The notes under the pieces are model-generated. The model had not been told where the DNA came from, made no database searches, and saw nothing but the letters and a program-made list of their open reading frames with translations. The translations under genes and the position numbers were made by a program. Shown here piece by piece: positions 33,534 to 41,615 of a DNA stretch of 64,000 nt. Within the stretch, counting starts at the first letter, position 1. The number at the start of each line of letters is the position of its first letter. The stretch lies in NCBI GenBank assembly GCA_016712885.1, contig JADJQF010000002.1, positions 806,001 to 870,000 on the forward strand. The letters run 5' to 3'. The stretch comes from Candidatus Flexicrinis proximus. Lineage in GTDB: Bacteria; Chloroflexota; Anaerolineae; Aggregatilineales; Phototrophicaceae.

Positions 33534-35642
33534 TTACCGTAACCTGCCACCGAGTTCAGCGTCCAAGAGTCGCTTTGCCCTCAATAAGGGAGGTGTCAGC
33601 TTAAATATCGATTTAGCCTGCTGCTGATTTTCTGCCGCTTCTGCCTCCGCGAGCATGAGTTGAAGATCTTCGCTTTCGCGCTGGATACGCCGCAGGCGCA
33701 GCCGCAGCGTAGTACGGATCAGGTCGTCCTGAGCAATCTCCGGCCCCATGATTCGCTGCTGAAGCATCGTCCAGGCAACAGCCGCATCCCCTTCAAAGCG
33801 CGACCTGATACTATCGCGCAAGATATCCTGTCGCGCCATGCGAAGCCGATCTACTATCTCGACCCCTTGTGTTGCGATCCCCTGATTGATCGCATCCGTG
33901 TGCGCCAGCGCGTCCTGATTAATCGCGTCGCTCAGAACCTTCCAAACGATCTGATGAGCGGTATCCGAAAAGTCGAGTTCATGCAAATCCGCAAATGGCC
34001 CCTCCATCAGCGGGCGTTCATCGCCAGCAAGCAGACGCAGGCGGCGATTTATATGGTAGAGCCACATCGGCTGGTCGATGAGATACTGTAGGCAGTGAAC
34101 TTCGAGAAGCATGTCGCCCGAGGGGGCTACAAACCCAGCGACACTTCGCGGCTGGGACGGCTCGGGCTCCGGTCCATCATAAGGGACCGGGTCGCCAAAC
34201 TCATCGAATTCGGGAGGGGGTTCAGTATATTGCGTGGGGGGCAGGTCATCCGGAATGTCCTGAGTTCGCGGCCTAGGCGCTGAGCGCGGCTGTTTGGCGT
34301 TTTCGCGCGCTTCGGCCGCTGCCCAGGCTAACAGGGTCTTCTCCGCAATCTTGAGGCGTGCCGCCAGTTTTTGCAGGTTGTCCTGCTTATAAAGGTCGCG
34401 CTCAGACGCCATGAGCAGCGGCAGCAGCCGCCTCGCGACGGATTCCTTTTCCATGATGGACGCGTTATGCGGTAGATCGCGGGTTTCAAAGTCGATCACG
34501 AAGTCGGCAACCGGGCGATAAGAAGCGACGATATTGGACCACTCATTCGGAGATTCCCTGATGAAGTCGTCAGGGTCCTTCGCGCCGGGGATGTTCAACA
34601 CACCGATCTCAATTTGCAGGCGACCGGCGTAGTCCTCACTCAGGGCACGCCGCGCCACTTCCAGGCTGCGCATGGTGGCATTCTGACCCGCAGCGTCGCT
34701 GTCGAGCGCCAACAGGACACGCTTGGCGTATTTAGGGGCAACCAGCTTCAACTGCTGATCGGTAAGGGCGGTGCCCATTTGGGCGACAACATTCCCAAAG
34801 CCTGCCTGTTGTGCGGTAATCGCATCGAGATAGCCTTCGACGATGACGACGGTTTCAGATTCGCGTATCGCAGCCTTTGCCGTGTCCAGGCCGAACAAGA
34901 GACGACTCTTATTGAATAGCGGCGTTTCAGGCGTATTGAGGTACTTCGGATTGTCCTCTGCCTTGAGTGCACGCGCGCCAAAGCCCACCACTCGCCCCCG
35001 GTCGTCACGAATCGGGATGATCAGGCGATTACGGAAGCGATCATATACCCGCCCGTGCTCGTTGCGGATAGCCATCCCGGACTCAATGATCTCGTCTTCG
35101 CTGTAGCCGATCTGCTTGAGCAAGTCGGTCAAGGTCGTCCAGTCAGGCGGGGCGTACCCGATCAGGAACTTTCCGATGGTTTCATCGGTGAGCGCCCGTT
35201 TTCTGATGGCATAATCGAGTGTTTCGCGCGCGGACTGCCGGTGAGCAGCAGGCGCACTGTCAGGAAAGGTCAGCCATTGATTGAACGTCTCGGCGGAAGT
35301 ACGCAGCAGGCCCCGCAGTTTCTCAGCGCGTTCTTCCTGATCGCGCTGTTCCGGGGTTCGCTTCTTCAGTTGGACGCCGGTTTGCTGGGCCAACTCCTGC
35401 AGCGCTTCGGTGAACGACCATCCGTGACGCTTCATGGCAAAGTTGATGACATCGCCGCCAGTCGCGCACGCGCCGTAACAACGCCAGGACTGCCGCACTG
35501 GATCTACGACAAAGGAGGGTGTCTTCTCGCTGTGAAACGGGCATGGCGCCTTGTACGTCCGGCCTGCCTTCTTGAGCGGGACATACTGCGTCACATAATT
35601 CACGATATCGAGACGGGCTTTGATTTCGTCGGCGACAGACAT
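33534..35642 (-). CDS. dnaG: DNA primase
   Basis: DnaG (702 aa) makes RNA primers for replication. The zinc-binding site is C34, H37, C55, C59, with C-x3-C spacing (RCYGACATGGD) rather than the usual C-x2-C; this form occurs in other Chloroflexota. The TOPRIM domain carries the acidic motif VEGYLDAI and later LALDSDAAG. The catalytic core begins FLIGYAPPDW and RNRLIIPIRDDRGRVVGFGA. A P-rich linker (about 465-500) precedes the helicase-binding C-terminal domain. The start is clear. The operon continues with rpoD. Confidence 0.97.
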   Translation of the reverse strand: MSVADEIKARLDIVNYVTQYVPLKKAGRTYKAPCPFHSEKTPSFVVDPVRQSWRCYGACATGGDVINFAMKRHGWSFTEALQELAQQTGVQLKKRTPEQRDQEERAEKLRGLLRTSAETFNQWLTFPDSAPAAHRQSARETLDYAIRKRALTDETIGKFLIGYAPPDWTTLTDLLKQIGYSEDEIIESGMAIRNEHGRVYDRFRNRLIIPIRDDRGRVVGFGARALKAEDNPKYLNTPETPLFNKSRLLFGLDTAKAAIRESETVVIVEGYLDAITAQQAGFGNVVAQMGTALTDQQLKLVAPKYAKRVLLALDSDAAGQNATMRSLEVARRALSEDYAGRLQIEIGVLNIPGAKDPDDFIRESPNEWSNIVASYRPVADFVIDFETRDLPHNASIMEKESVARRLLPLLMASERDLYKQDNLQKLAARLKIAEKTLLAWAAAEARENAKQPRSAPRPRTQDIPDDLPPTQYTEPPPEFDEFGDPVPYDGPEPEPSQPRSVAGFVAPSGDMLLEVHCLQYLIDQPMWLYHINRRLRLLAGDERPLMEGPFADLHELDFSDTAHQIVWKVLSDAINQDALAHTDAINQGIATQGVEIVDRLRMARQDILRDSIRSRFEGDAAVAWTMLQQRIMGPEIAQDDLIRTTLRLRLRRIQRESEDLQLMLAEAEAAENQQQAKSIFKLTPPLLRAKRLLDAELGGRLR

Positions 35643-35668
35643 ACGATTCTTTCGAAAGGATATGTTCG

Positions 35669-35698
35669 ATTCTAATGTACTGCTACCCTTAAGGACAA
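35669..35698 (-). promoter_or_regulatory. Candidate promoter of the dnaG-rpoD operon
   Basis: On the minus strand, TTGTCC (-35) and TAGAAT (-10) are 18 bases apart, ending 26 bases before the dnaG start. The match to sigma-70 is moderate. Confidence 0.4.
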
Positions 35699-35754
35699 CG
35701 GCGCGATCCCACTGCTATACTGTTCGTAAATTGCCCACGTCAGGATTGAACTGT

Positions 35755-36252
35755 ATGGTATTTGCGCAGCGCATCCCACCAGGCCCAAACCAGGAGTCAG
35801 TTTGGGACTATCCGCGGCCGCCGCGTGTCGAACCTACCCATAGACGCATCATGATTGAGATTGCTGGGATCGTTATCGCAGATACGACCCATGCCTTCCG
35901 GGTTTTGGAGACCAGCCATCCTCCGGTGTATTATCTGCCAGCAGTAGACATTCGTATGCAGTACTTGACCCCGAGTCCGCATCGATCTTTCTGTGAGTTC
36001 AAAGGCTATGCGAATTACTGGTCAGTCGCAGTTGGCCAGCGCATCGAAGAAGACTGCGCCTGGAGCTACGAGCACCCCAGCGCGGGATATGAGCCGATAC
36101 GGGGCCATATCGCTTTTTACGCCGGTCGAATGGATGTTTGCATGGTCGATTCAGAGGTCGTGGTCCCACAGCCAGGCGGGTTTTATGGCGGATGGATCAC
36201 GATAGACGTCGTTGGACCGTTCAAAGGCGAGCCAAACACGCGGGGTTGGTAA
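35755..36252 (+). CDS. DUF427 domain protein
   Basis: The 165-aa soluble protein is transcribed divergently from dnaG. It shows the DUF427 pattern of short conserved strands: IAGIVIADTTHAFRVLETSH, PVYYLPAVDI, CEFKGYANYWSV and GHIAFYAGRMD. The family forms a small beta-barrel whose biological role is not established. A TATACT box lies at 35716-35721. The start follows AGGA by ten bases. The frame is open further upstream but overlaps the dnaG promoter region. Confidence 0.85.
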   Translation: MVFAQRIPPGPNQESVWDYPRPPRVEPTHRRIMIEIAGIVIADTTHAFRVLETSHPPVYYLPAVDIRMQYLTPSPHRSFCEFKGYANYWSVAVGQRIEEDCAWSYEHPSAGYEPIRGHIAFYAGRMDVCMVDSEVVVPQPGGFYGGWITIDVVGPFKGEPNTRGW

Positions 36253-36273
36253 GGACATTGGAGCCGTGCGCAC

Positions 36274-37374
36274 ATGACGCTCATCCTTGTGATTGAAGAT
36301 GAAGAACATATCCGCAGCAATATCGCGGAGATTTTGTCCTATGAGAGCTATGACGTCATAGAAGCCCCTAACGGAATGCGGGGCATTGAGTTGGCCCACT
36401 CTCACAAGCCGGATGTGGTGCTGTGTGACGTACTGATGCCGGGCATCACGGGCTGGGACGTCCTACTTGAACTACGAAGTTCCTCGGTTACGGCCGACAC
36501 GCAATTCGTGTTCCTGACCGCGCTTGCTGATCGCGCCAGTGCCCGCAAAGGCATGTCGCACGGCGCAGACGACTATATTGCAAAACCCTTCACGCATAAA
36601 GAGCTGCTCGACACGGTGGCCACACGCCTTAGGCGGCGTGACGAGGCGCGTCAGCGTCAAACTGGTAAACTCGACGACCTGCGCAAGACGATTATCCATG
36701 CCCTGCCCCATGAACTCCGGTCGCCGCTCACGGGCATTCTGAGCTGTGCCGAGTTTCTCATGATGGATCATCCCACCGGGCTTGAACTCGAACGCGTACA
36801 GAATGTTGCGCGAATAATTGAGCGGTCGGGCCGCCGGCTTCAGCGCCTCGTCGAGAATTACCTGTATTACGCACAGCTCGAGATGGCGTTCACCGATAGC
36901 GACCGCCGATCAGACTTTATAGGCGAAGGCGTCGGCAACCCTGGAAGCGCAATTTATGATGCCTCCCGCGAGCGGTGTAAAGCCTACGATCGCGATAGCG
37001 ATCTGGTACACGAGATTGAAAACGCGCCTGTAGGGATGAGCGCGGAAAGCCTGCACAAGCTGGTGAGTGAGATCGTCGACAATGCCTGCAAGTTCTCGCT
37101 GCCAGGGACTCCCGTCGAAGTCCGGTCAACCACCAGAGAAAATCAGTATGTGATATCGGTGACAGATCACGGACGAGGCATGGATCCATCAGAAGTCAGT
37201 AGCATTGGGGCGTATGCCCAATTCCAGCGCAATCTGTTCGAACAGCAGGGCGTGGGACTGGGGCTGGCAATTGCCCGGCGTTTGATCGAGCTGCATCATG
37301 GAACACTGAGCATCCTGTCTACGCCCGGAAAAGGCACAACGGTGGAGTTCTCGCTCCCAGTCACCTCACATTGA
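36274..37374 (+). CDS. Receiver-first histidine kinase (hybrid response regulator/sensor)
   Basis: The 366-aa cytoplasmic protein carries an N-terminal receiver domain (about 2-118) with DVLMPG phospho-acceptor Asp52, acidic pair EDEE and KPF Lys104. It is followed by a HisKA dimerisation domain with phospho-His in ALPHELRSPLTGIL (about 149) and a HATPase_c domain with EIVDNACKFS (N box), DHGRGM (G1) and GVGLGLAIARRL (G2). There is no membrane segment or separate sensor domain. The kinase output may therefore be set by phosphorylation of its own receiver. A terminator lies 30 bases downstream, so the gene is probably single or paired with the DUF427 gene 21 bases before it. Confidence 0.92.
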   Translation: MTLILVIEDEEHIRSNIAEILSYESYDVIEAPNGMRGIELAHSHKPDVVLCDVLMPGITGWDVLLELRSSSVTADTQFVFLTALADRASARKGMSHGADDYIAKPFTHKELLDTVATRLRRRDEARQRQTGKLDDLRKTIIHALPHELRSPLTGILSCAEFLMMDHPTGLELERVQNVARIIERSGRRLQRLVENYLYYAQLEMAFTDSDRRSDFIGEGVGNPGSAIYDASRERCKAYDRDSDLVHEIENAPVGMSAESLHKLVSEIVDNACKFSLPGTPVEVRSTTRENQYVISVTDHGRGMDPSEVSSIGAYAQFQRNLFEQQGVGLGLAIARRLIELHHGTLSILSTPGKGTTVEFSLPVTSH

Positions 37375-37403
37375 AGCCGTCTGCCGCTTGGTGCTATCGA
37401 TGC

Positions 37404-37436
37404 AGGAGCCGCGAACGTGCGGCTCCTTTGTTTTGT
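37404..37436 (+). terminator. Rho-independent terminator
   Basis: AGGAGCCGC pairs with GCGGCTCCT around a 6-nt loop, followed by TTTGTTTTGTT. It closes the histidine kinase gene. Confidence 0.88.
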
Positions 37437-37460
37437 TATCACGGCACCAGTGCGAGACGA

Positions 37461-38642
37461 TTAAAATCTGCCCTTCAGTATCTGTCGTGCAATGACCATG
37501 CGATGCACTTCGCTGGCACCGTCATAGATTCGGAACGCGCGGGCGGCCTCGTACCAACCGCTCAGCGGTAAGTCACGGCTCACACCAAGACCACCGCAAA
37601 TCTGAATTGCCCGATCCAGAACGCGACCAACCGTCTCGGCGACATGGACCTTGCACATCGATGTCTCTTTGCGCGGGTTTTGCCCGTTTTCGATCATCCA
37701 CGCACAATGCTGGATCATCAGCCGTCCGGCATGGAGTTCGGTGGCGCTGTCCGCCAGCATCCACTGCACCGCCTGATGCCCCCCCAGCGTCGAGCCGAAT
37801 GCCTCTCGCTGATTGGCGTGGTGGGCAGCAATTTCCAGCGCGCGCTGTGCAATTCCCGTCCACCGCATGCAATGAGTCAGGCGCGCCGGCCCCAGGCGTG
37901 CCTGTACAAGTGCAAAGCCGCTCCCTACTTCCCCCAGGATTGCATCATCGCCAACCCGGAGGCCGTTGAAGCGCACTTCGCCATGTCCCCCAAAATCCGG
38001 GCCGCCCATATGCGGAATCCGACGGACGATCTCGATTCCCGGTGAGTCAATTGGCACCAGAAACAGCGTTGCGCCGCCCTTGCCCAGCGAGTCGTCTGTG
38101 CGTGCCATGATAATGAGAAAGGAAGCTAAGGAGGCGTTAGTCGTCCACCACTTGTGACCATCGATGATCCACGAATCTCCATCGCGCCGAGCTGTGGTCC
38201 GCAGCATCGTCGGGTCACTTCCGACCCCAGGGGCTGGCTCTGTCATTGCAAAAGCCGAAAAGGTGGAACCTGCCGCTAACGGTTTGAGGTAGCGTTCGTG
38301 CTGTTCTTCGTTTGCAAACATTTTGAGGAGGTGGAGATTGCCTTCGTCGGGCGCGGCTGCGCCAACGCAAAGCGGGCCAAAAAGGCTGCGACCGGCGGTC
38401 TCGAACAATGGGATGATCTCCGTCAGAGAAAGTCCCAGGCCGCCAAGCTCAGGCGGCATCGTTGGACACCACAGCCCGAGCGACTTCGCCTTGATACGGG
38501 CATCATGCACCATCTGTGGGGGCAAGCCCTCGACGGGATCATCGTGGGCATGCCCCTCGAGTGGAATAACGATGTCGTCGATGAAACGGCGCATGCGATT
38601 TGTAAGGTCCTGGATATGTGGCGTTATACTAAAGTCAAACAT
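37461..38642 (-). CDS. Acyl-CoA dehydrogenase (ACAD10/11-like)
   Basis: This FAD enzyme of fatty acid beta-oxidation (393 aa) oxidises an acyl-CoA to the 2-enoyl-CoA. Substrate/flavin motifs include FAMTEPAPGVGSDPTML and DGHKWWTTNA. The C-terminal RIYDGASEVHRMVIAR is typical of the long-chain ACAD11-like group. ATG 38642 is chosen over 38648 because AGGA lies at the right distance. The gene is divergent from a phosphotransferase and a DUF6285 gene; in other bacteria these three often cluster. The acyl-chain specificity is not visible. Confidence 0.93.
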   Translation of the reverse strand: MFDFSITPHIQDLTNRMRRFIDDIVIPLEGHAHDDPVEGLPPQMVHDARIKAKSLGLWCPTMPPELGGLGLSLTEIIPLFETAGRSLFGPLCVGAAAPDEGNLHLLKMFANEEQHERYLKPLAAGSTFSAFAMTEPAPGVGSDPTMLRTTARRDGDSWIIDGHKWWTTNASLASFLIIMARTDDSLGKGGATLFLVPIDSPGIEIVRRIPHMGGPDFGGHGEVRFNGLRVGDDAILGEVGSGFALVQARLGPARLTHCMRWTGIAQRALEIAAHHANQREAFGSTLGGHQAVQWMLADSATELHAGRLMIQHCAWMIENGQNPRKETSMCKVHVAETVGRVLDRAIQICGGLGVSRDLPLSGWYEAARAFRIYDGASEVHRMVIARQILKGRF

Positions 38643-38703
38643 GGTCATTTCCTAAGTTGTTAGACGTTCGGGGATTGTACCTCGACTGTATGTGGTGGGT
38701 TTG

Positions 38704-39738
38704 ATGAGCATTCTTTCGACGGGTGAGCTGCCGCAACAGCTTGGGCGGTATCTGACTGAAGTGACGAGACTTTCCACGCAAATTACCGGGGCACAGGTTC
38801 TTGCGGGAGGTGCATCGCGCGACAGCTGGGCGTTCAGCGCGGAATTCTCCGATGGGACGCACGGACAGTTCGTGTTGAGGCGCGATCTGCCGACGACGAT
38901 GAACGACACCGCGCTGACTCGCGCTCAGGAGTTCATGCTGCTGCAAAGTGCGTACGCGCATGGTGTCAGGTGTCCGCGCGTGCGTTGGATGTGTATAGAT
39001 CCAGAACCGCTGGGGATGCCGTTTCTCATCATGGACTACGTGACTGGCATCTCTATCGGCCGGAAAGTAATGACGGCTCCTGAACTCGAGTCCGCGCGTA
39101 AGGTTTTACCTGCACAGATGGCTGCTCAGCTAGCGTTGATACATTCTCTGGACTGGAGAGGCCAAGAGTTAGGCTTTTTGTCGCAGCCTACAACCAGTTC
39201 GCCTTCGCGCGAAGCGGTTCGCGACCTGTACGCGCTTCTCGATCGGCTCAATGTCGCGATCCCTGCGCTGGAATATGCCTTGAGATGGTGCGACATTCAC
39301 GCGCCGGAGGCGCCGAGAATAACCTTCATCCACGGTGATTTTCGTGTCGGCAACCTCCTGGTCGATGCAGACGGATTAGCCGCCGTCATCGATTGGGAGT
39401 TCGCTCACGTCGGGGATCCAACTGAGGAGCTCGGATATCTCTGTCTCCGCGATTGGCGATTTGGAAACGATGCACTGCGCGCCGCGGGTCTCTCAAAACG
39501 CGAGAGTTTCCTTATCGAGTATGAAAAGGCTTCAGGAACGACGGTCAACCGGAGTTCGGTTGACTGGTGGGAAGTTATGGGGAATGTGCGTTGGGCGGCA
39601 ATTTGCTTGAATCAAGCGGAACGCCATCTGTCCGGGCAGGATCCAAGCGTAGAGTTAGCCAGTCTTGGACGCCGTTCGATAGATATGCAGGCAGAGGCAC
39701 TTTCACTGATTCGGCGACTTGAGGAAACAAGAGCATGA
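38704..39738 (+). CDS. APH-family phosphotransferase (acyl-CoA dehydrogenase-associated)
   Basis: The 344-aa protein has the aminoglycoside-phosphotransferase/kinase fold: nucleotide loop region VLAGGASRDSWAFSAEF, catalytic loop FIHGDFRVGNLLV and DFG-equivalent VIDWEFAHVGDP. Homologues form the N-terminal part of eukaryotic ACAD10/11 and are encoded beside acyl-CoA dehydrogenases. There they may phosphorylate hydroxyacyl-CoAs. The neighbouring acyl-CoA dehydrogenase supports this rather than antibiotic resistance. ATG 38704 is preferred; GTG 38692 is an alternative. It overlaps the next gene by four bases. Confidence 0.88.
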   Translation: MSILSTGELPQQLGRYLTEVTRLSTQITGAQVLAGGASRDSWAFSAEFSDGTHGQFVLRRDLPTTMNDTALTRAQEFMLLQSAYAHGVRCPRVRWMCIDPEPLGMPFLIMDYVTGISIGRKVMTAPELESARKVLPAQMAAQLALIHSLDWRGQELGFLSQPTTSSPSREAVRDLYALLDRLNVAIPALEYALRWCDIHAPEAPRITFIHGDFRVGNLLVDADGLAAVIDWEFAHVGDPTEELGYLCLRDWRFGNDALRAAGLSKRESFLIEYEKASGTTVNRSSVDWWEVMGNVRWAAICLNQAERHLSGQDPSVELASLGRRSIDMQAEALSLIRRLEETRA

Positions 39739-40169
39739 CATACCGTCCAGATCTTGGCGAGTTGCTCGATGCGGTGCGAATGCATATAGAGAAGAGCCTG
39801 CTTCCGGTTATCCGCGGAGATCAGCGGCTGTATTTTCAGACTCTGGTCAGTCTCAATTTGCTGAAGATTTCTCAACGGGAACTGGCGTCTGGCGCAAAGG
39901 CTCTGCGCGAGGAGTGGAACGGTCTCGATCAACTGCTTGGCAAGATTGAGCCGCTCCAGGAACGGGACAGCCAGCTCGTGGATGCTGTAGAAGACCGTTA
40001 CAGGGACTTGCGTGATGCCATCCGCAGTGGGGAATTTGACAGCAAAGAAGCCGCCAGACGTCTAGCTGTTTACGTCGAGAGTATGGTAAGTTCGCAACTC
40101 CTGATAAACAATCCGGCTCTGGCGGGACGTCTGCGAGAGGAAATCGTGACGGGGATTACTCCTGAATAG
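39735..40169 (+). CDS. DUF6285 family protein
   Basis: The 144-aa all-helical protein overlaps the phosphotransferase stop (ATGA). The pattern PDLGELLDAVRMHIEK, then LVSLNLLKISQRELASGA, then a C-terminal R-L-A-x-Y-V-E segment, resembles DUF6285. That family is found next to such phosphotransferases and acyl-CoA dehydrogenases. The position suggests a partner subunit or regulator of the phosphotransferase. No enzymatic motif is visible. Confidence 0.8.
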   Translation: MTYRPDLGELLDAVRMHIEKSLLPVIRGDQRLYFQTLVSLNLLKISQRELASGAKALREEWNGLDQLLGKIEPLQERDSQLVDAVEDRYRDLRDAIRSGEFDSKEAARRLAVYVESMVSSQLLINNPALAGRLREEIVTGITPE

Positions 40170-40187
40170 GGAAGCGTTAGAGAATCA

Positions 40188-40218
40188 TTACATTAAATGG
40201 GACGAAATGTGCGATAAT
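40188..40218 (+). promoter_or_regulatory. Candidate promoter before the FHA-TIR gene
   Basis: TTACAT (-35) and GATAAT (-10) are separated by 19 bases. Spacing and -35 are suboptimal. The start codon lies 93 bases downstream. Confidence 0.35.
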
Positions 40219-40310
40219 GGGGTCTTGTGTAGGAGTGACTTGCTCATTTATTGCGGTCCTTGCTACGCAAGAGTTATACTAATCTCACTCATACGCGCAA
40301 GGTTTTTCTC

Positions 40311-41477
40311 ATGCCTGCCCAACTTGTAATGCGACGAGGGCCGAAAGTCGGGCACACGTTTCCAGTTAGCGGTGAACTCGTCATGATCGGCCGAGGAATG
40401 CGGAATCATGTCATCATTGATGACAATGAAGTAAGCCGCGACCACTGCCGCCTGACAAAGCTCGAAAACAGTTACGAACTGTGCGATCTGAATTCGCGCA
40501 ATGGTACGTTCGTAAATGGTCAACGGGTCACTGATTGCTGGGAACTGAAGCACAATGACTTGATCGAGCTCGGTGATAGCATCACACTTGAATATCAGGT
40601 GGTGACCGCTGAGGTCGAAGAGCCGGAATCGGGTATTCCATATTTGGTGGTTGCCATTGAAGGCCAGCCAAATCGTACCGTGCATCCCTTACAGGGTGAG
40701 ACGATACTGATTGGGCGCGGCACAATGAACGACATCATCATTCTTGAGCCAGAAATCAGCCGACTTCATCTGAAGCTTGTTCGAAACGGACAGAACTATA
40801 CCGTTCAGGATGTCGGGTCGACGAATGGTTCGAAACTGAATGACGATGAGATGAAGACTGAGATGGGTCTTCAGCCCGGAGATGTCATTCGCGTCGGTCA
40901 GACCATCACAATGTACTACACGATGACGCCTGATCAGCTGCTCGACAGGCGCCAGTCTACAACGGTCCTGCAAGAACGCAACGATCCCAATGCCAGCCGG
41001 CCGACGACTTCGGCTCCGCGTATCCCAACGCTGACCGATCGACTGAAGTCCACCGGTGTGGGTACAGGCTTAAGCAGCGGGGCGTTGGTTAACCACTTGT
41101 TTATGGCATATACACGGTCGGATTGGGAGGGCAAAGTCGCTCCGGTCTTCAATCGACTGTATGACGCGCAGATTGCGGTCTGGGTGGAGCAGTATTTGCC
41201 GGTTGGATCTGACGATTGGCGATTGGCGATTGACCAGGCTAGGTTGGAATGCTGGGGCTTGATCGTCATTGCGACGTTTGCTGCTATGCGCTCGCCGTTT
41301 GTGCAGCAGGTCGTTCGCCATTTCAACAATCGCGAGAAGCCGATTTTCGTGGTTGCGGATGCCCCAGATGTTGCTATTCCTGTGAATGGGCCTAATGTAC
41401 ACCGGGTGGTCATGAGCCACGCGCTTCCCGAATTGAGCATTCAACAGCTGATCCAACTCGTTAAGCGTCATCGCTAA
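40311..41477 (+). CDS. FHA-FHA protein with a C-terminal TIR-like domain
   Basis: The 388-aa protein carries two FHA domains. FHA1 (about 24-95) has IGRG, SRDH (42-45) and NSRNGT. FHA2 (about 132-203) has IGRG, SRLH (150-153) and GSTNGS. A disordered linker (205-258) precedes a TIR-like domain (262-388). The domain opens LFMAYTRSDW, continues with VAPVFNRLYDAQIAVWVEQY and LPVGSDDWRLAIDQA, and has a strand RLECWGLIVIAT. The Glu typical of NAD-cleaving TIRs is not seen after the SPF segment (QQ at 332-333), so a scaffold role is possible. ATG 40311 is chosen because domain homology starts there. A strong terminator follows. Confidence 0.85.
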   Translation: MPAQLVMRRGPKVGHTFPVSGELVMIGRGMRNHVIIDDNEVSRDHCRLTKLENSYELCDLNSRNGTFVNGQRVTDCWELKHNDLIELGDSITLEYQVVTAEVEEPESGIPYLVVAIEGQPNRTVHPLQGETILIGRGTMNDIIILEPEISRLHLKLVRNGQNYTVQDVGSTNGSKLNDDEMKTEMGLQPGDVIRVGQTITMYYTMTPDQLLDRRQSTTVLQERNDPNASRPTTSAPRIPTLTDRLKSTGVGTGLSSGALVNHLFMAYTRSDWEGKVAPVFNRLYDAQIAVWVEQYLPVGSDDWRLAIDQARLECWGLIVIATFAAMRSPFVQQVVRHFNNREKPIFVVADAPDVAIPVNGPNVHRVVMSHALPELSIQQLIQLVKRHR

Positions 41478-41500
41478 AATCAGCTGAGCAGTGATTATCG

Positions 41501-41537
41501 CCCCCGCAAGGCCTCGTCTTGTGGGGGTTTTTGTTTC
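41501..41537 (+). terminator. Rho-independent terminator
   Basis: CCCCCGCAAG pairs with CTTGTGGGGG with one G-T pair, followed by TTTTTGTTTCTT. It closes the FHA-TIR gene. Confidence 0.88.
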
Positions 41538-41543
41538 TTGTCG

Positions 41544-41572
41544 TTGAGTTGTAAACGCTTTCAGGCGATAAT
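41544..41572 (+). promoter_or_regulatory. Candidate promoter of the MocR-type regulator
   Basis: TTGAGT (-35) and GATAAT (-10) lie 17 bases apart, 43 bases before the start codon at 41616. GAGAGG is present as ribosome-binding site. Confidence 0.5.
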
Positions 41573-41615
41573 GGAACGATATGGATATATCTACTATAAA
41601 TGAGAGGACCGATGC

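Noticed and set aside
33534..35642. C-x3-C spacing in the DnaG zinc finger as a defect
   Set aside because: The same spacing is known from other Chloroflexota primases and the remaining ligands are present.
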